A stretch of 64,000 bases of DNA from Glycomyces amatae (GTDB lineage: Bacteria > Actinomycetota > Actinomycetes > Mycobacteriales > Micromonosporaceae), in contig NZ_JAJLQZ010000007.1 in NCBI RefSeq assembly GCF_020991375.1, forward strand, positions 124,001 through 188,000, in the 5' to 3' direction. The position numbers and the translations under genes are program-made. Below the pieces are notes generated by a model, which worked only from the letters and a program-made list of their open reading frames with translations, ran no database searches and was not told where the DNA came from. Numbering within the stretch: the first letter of the stretch is position 1; every line of letters starts with the position of its first letter. Of this stretch, positions 19,367 through 29,654 are shown piece by piece.

Positions 19367-21141
19367 ACGAGCCGGAAGACACCCAGCCGGGACCGCTCCA
19401 GACCGTCAAGCGCGGCCTCCAGCTCTCCCCGGAGCTGCGCCGCGGCCTGGCCTTCACCGTGTTCCTCGCGGCCGTCACGGCCCTGGGGCGCCTCGTGGTC
19501 CCCATCGGCGCCCAGCAGATCCTCGACCGGGGCCTCCTCGGCGAGGGCGGCCCCGACCTGTCCTACGTCCTGGTGGTGGCCGCGCTCGGCGTCGCGGCCC
19601 TCATCGTCACCACGGCCGCGAACTACCTCATGAACCGGCGCCTGTTCGTCGTCTCCGAGCACGCCCTCGCCTCCCTGCGGCGGCGCACGTTCCGCCACAT
19701 CCACGACCTGTCCATGCTGCACCAGCAGTCCGAGCGGCGCGGGTCGCTGACGGCGCGCGTGACGACCGACATCGACCAGGTGAGCCAGTTCCTCCAGCAG
19801 GGCGGCATGGTCCTGGTGACCTCGACGGCGCAGATCATCGTCGCCACCGTGGTCATGGTGGTCTACTCGTGGCAGCTGGCGCTCGCGGTGTGGATCGTGT
19901 TCATCCCCGTGACGTGGCTGATCAAATGGCTCCAGAAGCACCTGGCGGCCGCCTACACGAACGTGCGCCGCAGCGTCTCCAAGATGCTCTCGGCGGTCTC
20001 GGAGGCGGTGGTCGGCGCGGGCACCGTGCGCGCCTACGGGGTCGGCGCCCGCACCAGCGAGCGCCTGGACGCCTCGATCGAGGAGCACCGCCGCGACCAG
20101 ACGCGGGCGATCAGCCGCTCGGCGTTCTCGTTCGGCGCCGGCGAGCTGGTGTACCTGGGGGTCAACGCGGTCGTGGTCGTCCTCGGCGCGTTCCTGGTCG
20201 CGGACGGGTCGATGACGGTGGGCGGCCTGACGGCGTTCCTGTTCCTCGTCGTGCTGTTCACGCAGCCCGTGGTCATCGGCACCGAGACGCTCAACGAGGC
20301 GCAGAACGCGGTCTCGGGCTGGCGCCGGGTCCTCGACGTCATCGACACCGAGCCCGACGTGGCCGACCCGGTCGACGGCCGCCCGCTCCCCGAAGGGCCC
20401 CTCGGGGTCCGCTTCGAGGGCGTGCGCTTCGCCTACCCCGGCGGCGAGGAGGTCCTGCACGGCATCGACGTCGCGATCCGGCCGCACGCCAAGGTCGCCG
20501 TGGTCGGCGAGACCGGCTCGGGCAAGACCACGTTCGCGAAGCTCCTGACGCGCCTGATGGACCCCACCTCCGGCCGGATCGTGCTGGGCGGGGCGCCGCT
20601 GACCGAGGTGACGTTCGCGTCGCTGCGCGGGCGGGTGACGATGGTCCCGCAGGAGGGCTTCCTGTTCAACGGGACCCTCGCGAGCAACGTGCGCTTCGCG
20701 CGGCCGGAGCTGACGGACGCGGAGATCTACGTGGCGTTCGCCGAACTCGGCCTCCAGGACTGGGTCGAGACCCTCCCGAACGGCCTGGAGTCGGAGCTGG
20801 GCGAGGGCGGCGCGAACCTCTCGGTCGGCGAGCGCCAGCTCGTGTCGCTGGTGCGCGCCTACGTCGCCGACCCGGACCTGCTGGTCCTGGACGAGGCGAC
20901 GAGCGCGGTGGACCCGGCGACCGAGCTGCGGCTGTCGGCGGCGCTGGACGCGGTGACGCGCGGGCGCACGACGGTGATCATCGCGCACCGCCTGTCGACG
21001 GCCGAGACCTCCGACGAGGTCCTGGTGTTCGACGCGGGGGACCTGGTCCAGCAGGGCCCGCACGCGGTCCTGGCGGCCGAGGAGGGCTCGGTCTACGCGG
21101 GGCTCCACGGCTCGTGGGTGGAGCAGACCCGCTCGTCGTAG
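19363..21141 (+). CDS. ABC exporter half-transporter, catalytic-site subunit
   Basis: 592 residues: exporter membrane domain (about 25-320) and nucleotide-binding domain (about 345-580). Walker A GETGSGKTT, Walker B LLVLDEATSAVD with catalytic Glu, and switch His in IIAHRLST are intact, but the signature is LSVGERQ in place of LSGGQ. In heterodimers the degenerate site is built from the Walker motifs of one subunit and the signature of the other; here the altered signature matches the altered Walker B and H-loop of the partner exactly. GTG start overlaps the preceding stop. Confidence 0.88.
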   Translation: MNEPEDTQPGPLQTVKRGLQLSPELRRGLAFTVFLAAVTALGRLVVPIGAQQILDRGLLGEGGPDLSYVLVVAALGVAALIVTTAANYLMNRRLFVVSEHALASLRRRTFRHIHDLSMLHQQSERRGSLTARVTTDIDQVSQFLQQGGMVLVTSTAQIIVATVVMVVYSWQLALAVWIVFIPVTWLIKWLQKHLAAAYTNVRRSVSKMLSAVSEAVVGAGTVRAYGVGARTSERLDASIEEHRRDQTRAISRSAFSFGAGELVYLGVNAVVVVLGAFLVADGSMTVGGLTAFLFLVVLFTQPVVIGTETLNEAQNAVSGWRRVLDVIDTEPDVADPVDGRPLPEGPLGVRFEGVRFAYPGGEEVLHGIDVAIRPHAKVAVVGETGSGKTTFAKLLTRLMDPTSGRIVLGGAPLTEVTFASLRGRVTMVPQEGFLFNGTLASNVRFARPELTDAEIYVAFAELGLQDWVETLPNGLESELGEGGANLSVGERQLVSLVRAYVADPDLLVLDEATSAVDPATELRLSAALDAVTRGRTTVIIAHRLSTAETSDEVLVFDAGDLVQQGPHAVLAAEEGSVYAGLHGSWVEQTRSS

Positions 21142-21259
21142 CGGTCCGGGGCCGCCGCCCGGAGCGGTTCCGGGCGGCGGCCGGCAGGTCGGTGAGGGGC
21201 CATGAGGCGCCGGGGATCATGACCGGGCGCGCCCGATCGGCGCGGGCGGGGCGCTGCGT

Positions 21260-21754
21260 CTAGTAGGGGTTGGACACGTAGCGGTCCTGGGTGTAGACCG
21301 TGAAGTTGTTGCCGTTGACGAACGTGTTGCCCGAGAGCACGAAGTACACGTTCTGGTGGCCGGTGAAGGTGTGCTGGCCGGTCACGGTCTGGCTGCGGCC
21401 GTAGCAGGGGGCGGTGCCCGACGGGCCGGTCGGGTCCGTGTAGTGCGTGGTCACGGTGGTGCCGTACAGGTTGCCGGGGGTGTAGGCGTTGACGGCCACC
21501 CGCAGGCTGGGCGGGGTGTAGCTGGACTGGCGGCAGACGGTGATGGAGTACTGGAACGTGTCGCCGCCGGTGTCGAACTGGACCCACCCGGTGGCGTACC
21601 CGAGCTGGTGGCCGTTGCCGGTGACCTGGATGGTCACGGGGTACTGGGCGCCCCACGCGGCGTGCGCGGGGGCTCCCGCGAAGACCGCGGGGGCGGTGAG
21701 GGCCGCCATCGCGGCGAGCGCGAGGAGCAGGCGTCTCAGGAGGTTCATTCGCAT
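21260..21754 (-). CDS. Small secreted protein of unknown function
   Basis: 164 residues. Signal peptide MRMNLLRRLLLALAAMAALT with cleavage likely after PAHA (about residue 31), then a mature domain of about 130 residues, rich in Thr, Gly, Tyr and Asn, with two cysteines, probably all-beta. No family recognised. ATG at 21754 has AAGGGA six bases upstream. A perfect 15-nt palindrome lies at 21790-21804 in the presumed promoter. Composition is less GC-skewed than its neighbours, which may mean recent acquisition or simply reflect its amino-acid content. Confidence 0.65.
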   Translation of the reverse strand: MRMNLLRRLLLALAAMAALTAPAVFAGAPAHAAWGAQYPVTIQVTGNGHQLGYATGWVQFDTGGDTFQYSITVCRQSSYTPPSLRVAVNAYTPGNLYGTTVTTHYTDPTGPSGTAPCYGRSQTVTGQHTFTGHQNVYFVLSGNTFVNGNNFTVYTQDRYVSNPY

Positions 21755-21789
21755 CGCGAATCCCTTCGTCGTCGGATATCGAATGACGT

Positions 21790-21804
21790 CGATGCAGTGC
21801 ATCG
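21790..21804. promoter_or_regulatory. Palindrome CGATGCAGTGCATCG, likely operator
   Basis: Perfect 7-bp arms around one base, 36 bases upstream of the secreted-protein start. A minus-strand TTGTCC directly upstream would be a plausible -35, placing the palindrome in the promoter spacer. Confidence 0.5.
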
Positions 21805-21957
21805 GGGACAACGTAGCAATGCGGTTACGCTGAGGCATCGGCTGAACGGCTGATTTACCGGGCAAGCACCGCTTGCGCCGCAACGACTGTTATCGAATCG
21901 AGGCCATTGTCGACGGAGGACCGGCCCTCAGGGGAGGCGCCGGGCCCGGCCGGATCC

Positions 21958-21990
21958 GAAGGGCCGCAGCGGCGACCGCTGCGGCCCTTC
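21958..21990 (-). terminator. Terminator of the LPXTG-protein gene
   Basis: Perfect 15-bp stem GAAGGGCCGCAGCGG with its complement, loop CGA, 14 bases beyond the stop of the minus-strand gene. Confidence 0.75.
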
Positions 21991-22003
21991 GCGCGTCCCG
22001 GAT

Positions 22004-22957
22004 TCAGGCCCTGGACCGGCGGCGGGTCCAGGCGAGGGCGGCCGCGCCGGCGGCCAGCGCGGCGAGTCCCGCCCCGCCCGCCGCGGCGAGCGGGGCGCCC
22101 GTGACCGGCAGCACCGGCAGGCCGAGCGGGCCCTCGCCGTCGGAGGGGGCGTCGCCGGACGCGTCGTCGGCGACCGGCGCGGCCGCGTCCAAGGGGTCCT
22201 CGCCCGGTTCGTCCGCAGGGTCCTCGCCCGGCTCCGGCTCGGGGATCGCCAGCTTCGCGAACCAGGTCTGGTACACCGGGAGCCCGCTGAGGGCGCTGAA
22301 CTCGAAGGTGAGGCCGGCCAGGGGCGCGGTGGGCCGGAACCAGGCGGCGTCGCCGTTGTCGTCCGCGCCGGCCCCGGTGATCGTGACCGAAGCGGACTCG
22401 ATGCGCGAGGTCGGCGAGTCGGGGCCGGTGCCGCCGGAGCAGGCGCCCGGCCGGGGCGAGACGGTGCAGTAGTTGAAGACGCCCTCGAAGCCGAGGCCCG
22501 CGGCGGGCACGGGGTTCCCCTCGGCGTCGGCGGCCCGCACCGTGACGGTGTCGGCGTCGAGGTCGCCGAGGGCGAAGCCCCAGCCGCTCGACGGCGTGGG
22601 CGAGGCGAACGCGTACGTCGTGGTCGAGGGGTTGCCCGGCGCGTCGGTGTCGGGCCGGATGAGCGGGTAGCCCTGGTCGCGGCTGGAGCCGAAGACCTCC
22701 CCGAAGGGCGTGTCCTCGCCGAGCCAGGTGTTCCCGCCCGAGCGCAGGCCCGAGTCGGCGCGGGCGTCGCTGGTGAACACCGCCTCGGGGAAGTTCCCCG
22801 GGAGGGTCATCGTGCCGGTGTAGTCGCGGCTCCCGCCCTCGAAGGTCCAGCTCGCGTAACCGGCCTCGTCCTCCTGGGCCTGCGCGGGGGCGGCGGTCGT
22901 CAGCAGCGCGGCGCTCACCGCGCCGACGAGCAGCAGGCGGCCTGTCGTTGAGTTCAC
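22004..22957 (-). CDS. LPXTG-type cell-wall-anchored surface protein
   Basis: 317 residues. Signal peptide (about 1-29, cut near AQA), a probable beta-sandwich domain (about 30-235), an acidic Pro/Glu/Asp-rich stalk (about 236-275), then sorting signal LPVTG (283-287), a hydrophobic helix and the basic tail RRRSRA. Sortase should cut the motif and link the protein to peptidoglycan. The function of the exposed domain is unknown. GTG at 22957 has AGAAGGA upstream; an earlier in-frame start lacks one and would spoil the signal peptide. No sortase gene is in the window. Confidence 0.8.
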   Translation of the reverse strand: MNSTTGRLLLVGAVSAALLTTAAPAQAQEDEAGYASWTFEGGSRDYTGTMTLPGNFPEAVFTSDARADSGLRSGGNTWLGEDTPFGEVFGSSRDQGYPLIRPDTDAPGNPSTTTYAFASPTPSSGWGFALGDLDADTVTVRAADAEGNPVPAAGLGFEGVFNYCTVSPRPGACSGGTGPDSPTSRIESASVTITGAGADDNGDAAWFRPTAPLAGLTFEFSALSGLPVYQTWFAKLAIPEPEPGEDPADEPGEDPLDAAAPVADDASGDAPSDGEGPLGLPVLPVTGAPLAAAGGAGLAALAAGAAALAWTRRRSRA

Positions 22958-23037
22958 GTTCGGAGATCCTTCTGGCGTCGCACGTTCGGGCGGGACCACA
23001 GGATCTTATGGCGGGAAACCTTGCGGACAGGGCATCG

Positions 23038-23056
23038 CGGAGGGCGTGTCCCTCCG
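23038..23056 (-). terminator. Short terminator hairpin after the quinone oxidoreductase
   Basis: 7-bp stem CGGAGGG with CCCTCCG and a five-base loop, immediately after the stop at 23060. Confidence 0.5.
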
Positions 23057-23059
23057 TCC

Positions 23060-24022
23060 TCAGGGGACGAGCAGGAGCTTCCCGGTGGTCCTGCGGTCCT
23101 CCAGGGCCTGGTGGGCCTCGGGGGCCTCCTCGAGGCGGAAGGCCTCGCCGACGCGGACGAGGAGGTTGTCGTCCTCGATCATCTGGAAGACCTCGGCGGC
23201 GCGGTGCAGGTACTCCTCGCGGGTCGCGGTGAAGTCCACCAGCGTGGGCCGCGTGAGCACCAGCGACCCGCCCTGGTGGAGCGCCTGCGGGTCCACCGGC
23301 GGGACCGGGCCGCTCGCCTGCCCGAACAGGGCCATCACGCCGCGGCGCCGCAGGGCCCCGAGCCCCTCGTCGAAGGTGGCCTTGCCGACGCCGTCGTAGA
23401 CCGCCGCGACGCCCTCGCCGCCGGTGAGCTCGCGGGCCCTGGCCCCGAAGCCCTCGTAGCGCATGACGTGGTCGGCGCCGTTCTGCCGGGCCAGCTCGGC
23501 CTTCGCGTCGGTCGAGACGGTGGCGATGACCTTGCCGCCCTTGACCTTCACCATCTGGGTGAGCAGCAGGCCCATGCCGCCGGCGGCGGCGTGCACGATC
23601 ACGGTGTCGCCCTCCTGCACGTCGTAGACGCTGTTGCACAGGTAGTGCGCCGTCAGGCCCTGGAGCATGACCGCCGCGGCGGTCTCGACCGCCACCTTCT
23701 CGGGGACGGCCACGAACTGGTCGGCGTCCCCGACCACGAGGTCCGCGTAGGAGCCCGGGACGCTCTTCCAGGCGACCTCGTCGCCGACGGCGAACTCGGT
23801 GACGCCGGCGCCGACGGCCGCGACGTACCCGCCGCCCTCCAGGCCCGGCGTGAACGGCAGCGGCAGCCCGTAGGCGCCGGTGCGGTGGTAGACGTCGATG
23901 AAGTTGACGCCCGCCGCGGCCACCTTGACGGCGATCTGACCGGGCCGCGGGCCCGGGTCCTCGCCCTCCAGCAGCCGCATCACGCCCGGCCCGCCGGTCT
24001 GCTCGACCACGATCGCCTTCAT
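23060..24022 (-). CDS. NADPH:quinone oxidoreductase (zeta-crystallin type), internal start
   Basis: 320 residues if translated from its own ATG at 24022, which has a good GGAAGGA ribosome site six bases upstream; MKAIVVEQTGGPGVM is a canonical family start. GroES-like domain (about 1-120) and Rossmann domain with HAAAGGMGLLLTQMVK. It lacks the zinc-binding cysteines of alcohol dehydrogenases, as expected for one-electron quinone reductases. It reduces quinones or enals with NADPH. This coding segment is also the 3' part of the continuous frame from the transporter, so the cell may make it as a separate protein, as a fusion, or both. Confidence 0.82.
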   Translation of the reverse strand: MKAIVVEQTGGPGVMRLLEGEDPGPRPGQIAVKVAAAGVNFIDVYHRTGAYGLPLPFTPGLEGGGYVAAVGAGVTEFAVGDEVAWKSVPGSYADLVVGDADQFVAVPEKVAVETAAAVMLQGLTAHYLCNSVYDVQEGDTVIVHAAAGGMGLLLTQMVKVKGGKVIATVSTDAKAELARQNGADHVMRYEGFGARARELTGGEGVAAVYDGVGKATFDEGLGALRRRGVMALFGQASGPVPPVDPQALHQGGSLVLTRPTLVDFTATREEYLHRAAEVFQMIEDDNLLVRVGEAFRLEEAPEAHQALEDRRTTGKLLLVP

Positions 24023-25816
24023 GGGGATTCCTTCCGCCGCAGGTTCACCCCATAATTTAGCGGCCTCGTCGTCGGTGCCGTTGCGGCGTCCCGTCCCCAG
24101 CCACGGGCGCATCCGCCCGCGGCCCCACGGGTTCCTCGGCCCGGTGCGGGTCTCGACCTCCTCGCCCACGAGCCGGCGTATCGCCTCCCGGAAGCCCTTG
24201 TGCCGCAGCTGGTACCGCAGTTGACTGCCCCCGGGGTCCTCTCTGAGCTCCTTCATGAGCGCGACGCACAGCAGGAGCATCACGAACATGAACGGCAGCG
24301 CCACGATGATCGTGGCGTTCTTGAGCCCCTCCAGGCCGCCGCTGAGCAGGAGCACCGCCGCGACCGCGCCGATCGTCAGGCCCCAGAACACGACGAGCGG
24401 CTTCTTCGGCGTCAGCGAACCCGAGCTCGACAGCGACCCGAGCACGAGCGACGCCGAGTCGGCGCTGGTCACGAAGTAGTTCGCGACCAGCAGCATCGAT
24501 ATGCCCGACACCACCGCGTACAGCGGCAGCGACTCCAGCAGCGCGAACATCGCGTACTCCTCGCCCTTGGCCACGGCGTCGCCGTAGTCGGCGTCGGTGT
24601 TGGCCTGGTTCCAGATCGCGGTCCCGCCCATGACCGCGAACCAGACGGTCGAGGCCGTCGACGGCACCAGCAGCACGCCGGTGATGAACTGGCGCACCGA
24701 CCGGCCCCGCGAGATGCGGGCGATGAACGTCCCCACGAACGGCGCCCACGACAGCCACCACGCCCAGTAGAAGATCGTCCAGGCCGCCATCCAGTCCTCG
24801 CCGCCGAACGCCCCGGTGACGCTGGAGAGCCGCATCAGGCCGGACAGGTACGAGCCGACCGAGGACGGCCAGGCGTCGAGCAGGAACAGCGTCGGCCCCG
24901 CGAAGAACACGAACGCCATGATCACCGCCGCCAGCACCACGTTCGCCGTCGACAGCCACTTGACCCCGCGGTGGACGCCCGAGAAGGCCGAGGCCACGAA
25001 CGCCGCGGTCAGCGCGGCGATCACGATGAGCTCCAGTTGCGTCGACCCGGGCACTCCGGCGACGAGATCGAGGCCGACCGCGACCTGGAGGGCGCCGAAC
25101 CCGAGGCTCGCCGCGGTGCCGAACACCGTCGCGAAGATGCCCATCAGGTCGATCGCCCGGCCCGCGCCCGGGCCCCAGCGGCGCCCCTCGGTCAGCGGCA
25201 GGAACGCGTCGCTGAGGTTGTTGCCGCGGCGCTTGCGGAAGGTCGAGTACGCCAGCGCCAGCCCCGCGACGGCGTAGATGGCCCACGGGTGCAGCACCCA
25301 GTGGAAATAGGTGTAGATCAGTGCACCGCGCTGCCGGTCCTGCTCGAAGAACGTCGAGTCCGGCTCCAGCTCGAGCGGAGGGGGGACCGTGAAGTAGTGC
25401 GAGAGCGGTTCGGCCACGCCGAAGAACATCAGGCCGATGCCCATGCCCGCCGCGAACATCATGGCGATCCACGGGAGCGTCCCGAACTCCGGCTCCTCGT
25501 CGCTGTTGCCGAGCCGGATGTTGCCGAAGCGGCTCACCGCGATGTAGACCGCCAGGACCAGGAAGACGTTCCCGGCGATGATGAACAGCCACCCGAAGTT
25601 GCCGATCACCCAGTCCAGGGCCGCCGTGGAGGCGGTCTCGAAGTCGTCGGGGAAGACCGCGCCCAGGACGATCACCGCCAGGACGACCGCGGCGGCGATG
25701 CCGAAGGTCGTCTTGTCGACCGGGAGGGTCTCGGGCCTGGGCTCGGACTCGCCGGACGCCGGAGGGGCGGGATCCTCGGGGGGCTCCCCCGGTCCGGCCG
25801 TGTCTGTCTCGGACAT
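23060..25816 (-). CDS. BCCT-family osmolyte transporter reading without a stop into a quinone oxidoreductase
   Basis: A single open frame of 918 residues. Residues 1-about 587 are a betaine/carnitine/choline transporter: acidic N-terminal tail, twelve hydrophobic segments, the BCCT core MMFAAGMGIGLMFFGVAEP and the aromatic FYWAWWLSWAPFVGTFIAR. It should import a quaternary amine osmolyte using an ion gradient. From residue 599 the frame continues as a complete zeta-crystallin-type oxidoreductase. The joining dozen codons look like intergenic DNA: AAA-TTA-TGG, including a rare TTA leucine codon at 24053-24055, and a TAA one base out of frame (24057-24059). Either a true fusion or a lost stop (mutation or single-base error). 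ATG at 25816 is preferred over 25828 because GGAG lies six bases upstream. Confidence 0.8.
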   Translation of the reverse strand: MSETDTAGPGEPPEDPAPPASGESEPRPETLPVDKTTFGIAAAVVLAVIVLGAVFPDDFETASTAALDWVIGNFGWLFIIAGNVFLVLAVYIAVSRFGNIRLGNSDEEPEFGTLPWIAMMFAAGMGIGLMFFGVAEPLSHYFTVPPPLELEPDSTFFEQDRQRGALIYTYFHWVLHPWAIYAVAGLALAYSTFRKRRGNNLSDAFLPLTEGRRWGPGAGRAIDLMGIFATVFGTAASLGFGALQVAVGLDLVAGVPGSTQLELIVIAALTAAFVASAFSGVHRGVKWLSTANVVLAAVIMAFVFFAGPTLFLLDAWPSSVGSYLSGLMRLSSVTGAFGGEDWMAAWTIFYWAWWLSWAPFVGTFIARISRGRSVRQFITGVLLVPSTASTVWFAVMGGTAIWNQANTDADYGDAVAKGEEYAMFALLESLPLYAVVSGISMLLVANYFVTSADSASLVLGSLSSSGSLTPKKPLVVFWGLTIGAVAAVLLLSGGLEGLKNATIIVALPFMFVMLLLCVALMKELREDPGGSQLRYQLRHKGFREAIRRLVGEEVETRTGPRNPWGRGRMRPWLGTGRRNGTDDEAAKLWGEPAAEGIPMKAIVVEQTGGPGVMRLLEGEDPGPRPGQIAVKVAAAGVNFIDVYHRTGAYGLPLPFTPGLEGGGYVAAVGAGVTEFAVGDEVAWKSVPGSYADLVVGDADQFVAVPEKVAVETAAAVMLQGLTAHYLCNSVYDVQEGDTVIVHAAAGGMGLLLTQMVKVKGGKVIATVSTDAKAELARQNGADHVMRYEGFGARARELTGGEGVAAVYDGVGKATFDEGLGALRRRGVMALFGQASGPVPPVDPQALHQGGSLVLTRPTLVDFTATREEYLHRAAEVFQMIEDDNLLVRVGEAFRLEEAPEAHQALEDRRTTGKLLLVP

Positions 25817-25861
25817 TCCTCGCTCCATCCCCGTCCGGTCGGCGTCGACGCTGCGGCCATT

Positions 25862-26578
25862 TTAGGGGATCATCGGCGCATACACGTATAAAACGTTCAC
25901 CCGACGGTACACCAGCAGCGCGATCGCCCCGATCGCCCGCGCCTCGGCCAGCCGCAGCGGCCGCCCCGGCCCCTGCGGGAACGCCGCCTCGTACACGAAC
26001 CGCGCCCCGCCCCGGTCCCCGAGCAGGAACGGCGCCACCGCCACGTGCACCTCGTCCACCAAGTCGGCCGAGAGGAACGCCGTGTGCACCGTCCCGCCGC
26101 CCTCCACCAGCAGCCGCGCCACCCCGCGCCCGGCCAGGTCGGCCAGCGCCGCCGCCAGGTCCACCTCGCGCTCCGCGGTCGCCACCACCTCCGCCGCCTC
26201 CGGGCCCAGCGGGCACGCCCGCGCCCCGGCCGCGCTCGTGTACACCACCACCCGGCCGCCCACGTCCTCGGCGCCGCGGTCGAACAGCCGCGCGGACGGG
26301 TCCAGCTCGCCCGACGGGGAGAACACCGCCCGCAGCGGCGACGCGGGCCGGCCCGCCGACACCCGCTCGGCCCGCCGCTCCGGCGAGCGCACCAGCAGCC
26401 GCGGGTCGTCGGCGCGCACCGTCCCCGCGCCCACCGCGATCGCGTCCACCCCCGCGCGCACCGCGTCCACCCGGTCGAAATCGGCCGCGTTCGACAGGAC
26501 GAGGCGCTCCTCCGCGACGTCGTCGAGGAAGCCGTCGAGGCTCATCGCGGCCGAAACGATCACATAAGGGCGCTCCAT
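25862..26578 (-). CDS. RibD C-terminal-like pyrimidine reductase
   Basis: 238 residues of the dihydrofolate-reductase-like fold used by RibD reductase domains: [17 protein letters not shown] at the N-terminus, [19 protein letters not shown] and [14 protein letters not shown] in the cofactor-binding half. The deaminase half of RibD is absent. Such stand-alone reductases act in riboflavin synthesis or on unknown substrates; no other rib gene is near. ATG at 26578 begins MERPYV; the frame is open further upstream but has no convincing start and would overlap hisI. Confidence 0.8.
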   Translation of the reverse strand: MERPYVIVSAAMSLDGFLDDVAEERLVLSNAADFDRVDAVRAGVDAIAVGAGTVRADDPRLLVRSPERRAERVSAGRPASPLRAVFSPSGELDPSARLFDRGAEDVGGRVVVYTSAAGARACPLGPEAAEVVATAEREVDLAAALADLAGRGVARLLVEGGGTVHTAFLSADLVDEVHVAVAPFLLGDRGGARFVYEAAFPQGPGRPLRLAEARAIGAIALLVYRRVNVLYVYAPMIP

Positions 26579-26657
26579 GCCCCCGAGAATCCCACGATTC
26601 ACACCGCGGCGGGCCCGGGTGGCGGCCCCGTCCGGGGGGCGATCACAATCGGTAAGC

Positions 26658-27020
26658 GTGGGAGACCGACAGACCGGCGACGACACGGACCCCGGGTCCG
26701 GGGCGGACGCGCCCGTCGCGTTCAACGCGGACGGACTCGTGCCCGTGATCGCCCAGCAGCACGACACGGGCGAAGTCCTCATGCTCGCGTGGATGGACGC
26801 CGAGGCCCTGCGCCGCACCGTCGCCACCCGCAAGGCCACCTACTGGTCGCGCAGCCGCGGCGAGTACTGGGTCAAGGGCGAGACCTCCGGCCACCACCAG
26901 GCGGTCGTCTCGGTCGCGGTCGACTGCGACGGCGACACCGTCCTGCTCCAGGTCGACCAGACCGGCCCCGCGTGCCACACCGGCACCCGCACCTGCTTCA
27001 CCGGAAGGTCCATCGCATGA
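26658..27020 (+). CDS. hisI: Phosphoribosyl-AMP cyclohydrolase HisI
   Basis: 120 residues, the length of the stand-alone enzyme (no HisE fusion). It opens the adenine ring of phosphoribosyl-AMP in histidine synthesis. The metal and active-site motifs [31 protein letters not shown] and [10 protein letters not shown] are complete. GTG at 26658 is chosen; an in-frame ATG at 26577 would add 27 basic, proline-rich residues unlike the family. It overlaps the next gene by ATGA (27017-27020), so it is coupled to the tryptophan genes. Confidence 0.94.
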   Translation: MGDRQTGDDTDPGSGADAPVAFNADGLVPVIAQQHDTGEVLMLAWMDAEALRRTVATRKATYWSRSRGEYWVKGETSGHHQAVVSVAVDCDGDTVLLQVDQTGPACHTGTRTCFTGRSIA

Positions 27021-27565
27021 CCGCCGAAGCGACACCCGGCCACCCGCGCGCCGCCGAACGCACCCGCGTCCTCCTCGCCGGCTTCGCCGCCGCGGCCCTC
27101 GCCGCGCTCGCCGCCTCCCGCGAGTGGACCGCCGCCGAGACCGGCCACGCCGCCGCCGCGGCCCAGACCGGCACCGACCTCGCCTCCTGGGGCCTGCCCT
27201 GCGCCCTCGCCGGCGGCGCCGCGTTCCTCGCGATGCTCGCCACCGGCAACCGCGCCCGCCGCGCCCTCGGCGCCGTCGCCGCCCTCGCGGGCCTCGCCGC
27301 CGCCCTCGCCGGCGCCCTCCACCTCGACGCCGGGGCGTGGCCCTGGACGCTCGCCGCCGCCGGGCTCGCCCTCGCCGCCGCAGGGGCCGCGACCTGCGCC
27401 CGCGCCGGCCGCTGGCCCGACTCGGCGTCCCGCTACGACGCCGCCCCCGCGGACGGCCCCGCCATAGCAGAAGACCCGGTGTCGCTCTGGAACGCCCTCG
27501 ACTCCGGCCAGGACCCCTCGTCGCCTAATATCACGGCATCGGCGCAGGAGAAGGGACGATCTTAG
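27017..27565 (+). CDS. Trp-operon-associated membrane protein
   Basis: 182 residues with about four hydrophobic segments, extremely Ala/Leu rich, and the family ending [10 protein letters not shown]. Proteins of this type are found between trpE and trpC in many actinobacteria; their role is not established. Here trpE itself is missing upstream and hisI takes its place. ATG overlaps the hisI stop, and the trpC GTG follows its stop directly. Confidence 0.82.
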   Translation: MTAEATPGHPRAAERTRVLLAGFAAAALAALAASREWTAAETGHAAAAAQTGTDLASWGLPCALAGGAAFLAMLATGNRARRALGAVAALAGLAAALAGALHLDAGAWPWTLAAAGLALAAAGAATCARAGRWPDSASRYDAAPADGPAIAEDPVSLWNALDSGQDPSSPNITASAQEKGRS

Positions 27566-28372
27566 GTGAACGTGCTGGAGCAGATCATCACCGAAGTCCG
27601 CGCCGATCTCGAACGGCGCCAGACCGAGACCCCCATCGAGCGGATGCGCGAGCTCGCGCAGGCCGCCAAGGCCCCCCTCGACGGCTACGCGGCCCTCGCC
27701 GGCGGCGGCGTCAGCGTCATCGCCGAGGTCAAGCGCGCCTCCCCGTCCAAGGGCGCGCTCGCCGACATCCCCGACCCGGCCGTCCTCGCCGCCGAGTACG
27801 CCTCCGGCGGCGCCAGCGTCATCTCCGTCCTCACCGAGGCCAACTACTTCAAAGGCAGCCTCGACGACCTCGACGCCGTCCGCGCCAAGGTCCAGATCCC
27901 GGTCCTGCGCAAGGACTTCGTCGTCTCCCCCTACCAGGTCCTCGAAGCGCGCGCCCACGGCGCCGACCTGGTCCTCCTCATCGTCGCCGCCCTCGACCAG
28001 GACACCCTCGTCTCGCTCCACGAGCGCATCGAGGGCCTGGGCATGACCGCGCTCGTCGAGGTCCACACCGAGTACGAGGCCGACCGGGCCCTCCGCGCCG
28101 GCGCGAAAGTCATTGGCGTCAACGCCCGCGACCTGACTACGCTCGAAGTGGACCGCTCGGTGTTCGAGCGCATCGCCCCCGGCCTGCCCCGCGACGTCGT
28201 CAAGGTCGCCGAGTCGGGCGTGCGGGGCACCCGCGACCTCATCCGCTACGCCAGCGCCGGCGCCGACGCCGTGCTCGTCGGCGAGGGCGTCGTCAAGCAG
28301 AAGAGCCCGCGCGACGCCGTCGCCGAGCTGGTCACCGCCGGGTCCCACCCGGCCACGCCGCGTCCGATCTAG
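27566..28372 (+). CDS. trpC: Indole-3-glycerol phosphate synthase TrpC
   Basis: 268-residue (beta/alpha)8 barrel, single-function form. Catalytic and phosphate-binding motifs [37 protein letters not shown] and ESGVRGTRD are complete. It closes the indole ring from CdRP. GTG at 27566 immediately follows the preceding TAG. Second gene of the hisI-to-trpA string. Confidence 0.96.
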   Translation: MNVLEQIITEVRADLERRQTETPIERMRELAQAAKAPLDGYAALAGGGVSVIAEVKRASPSKGALADIPDPAVLAAEYASGGASVISVLTEANYFKGSLDDLDAVRAKVQIPVLRKDFVVSPYQVLEARAHGADLVLLIVAALDQDTLVSLHERIEGLGMTALVEVHTEYEADRALRAGAKVIGVNARDLTTLEVDRSVFERIAPGLPRDVVKVAESGVRGTRDLIRYASAGADAVLVGEGVVKQKSPRDAVAELVTAGSHPATPRPI

Positions 28373-28445
28373 CGGTCGGCGCGGGACAACAAGCCGATCC
28401 GGCCCGCGACGCGCGCCGAGCGAGTCGAGAAGGGGAGCGACAACC

Positions 28446-29654
<1,209 letters not shown>

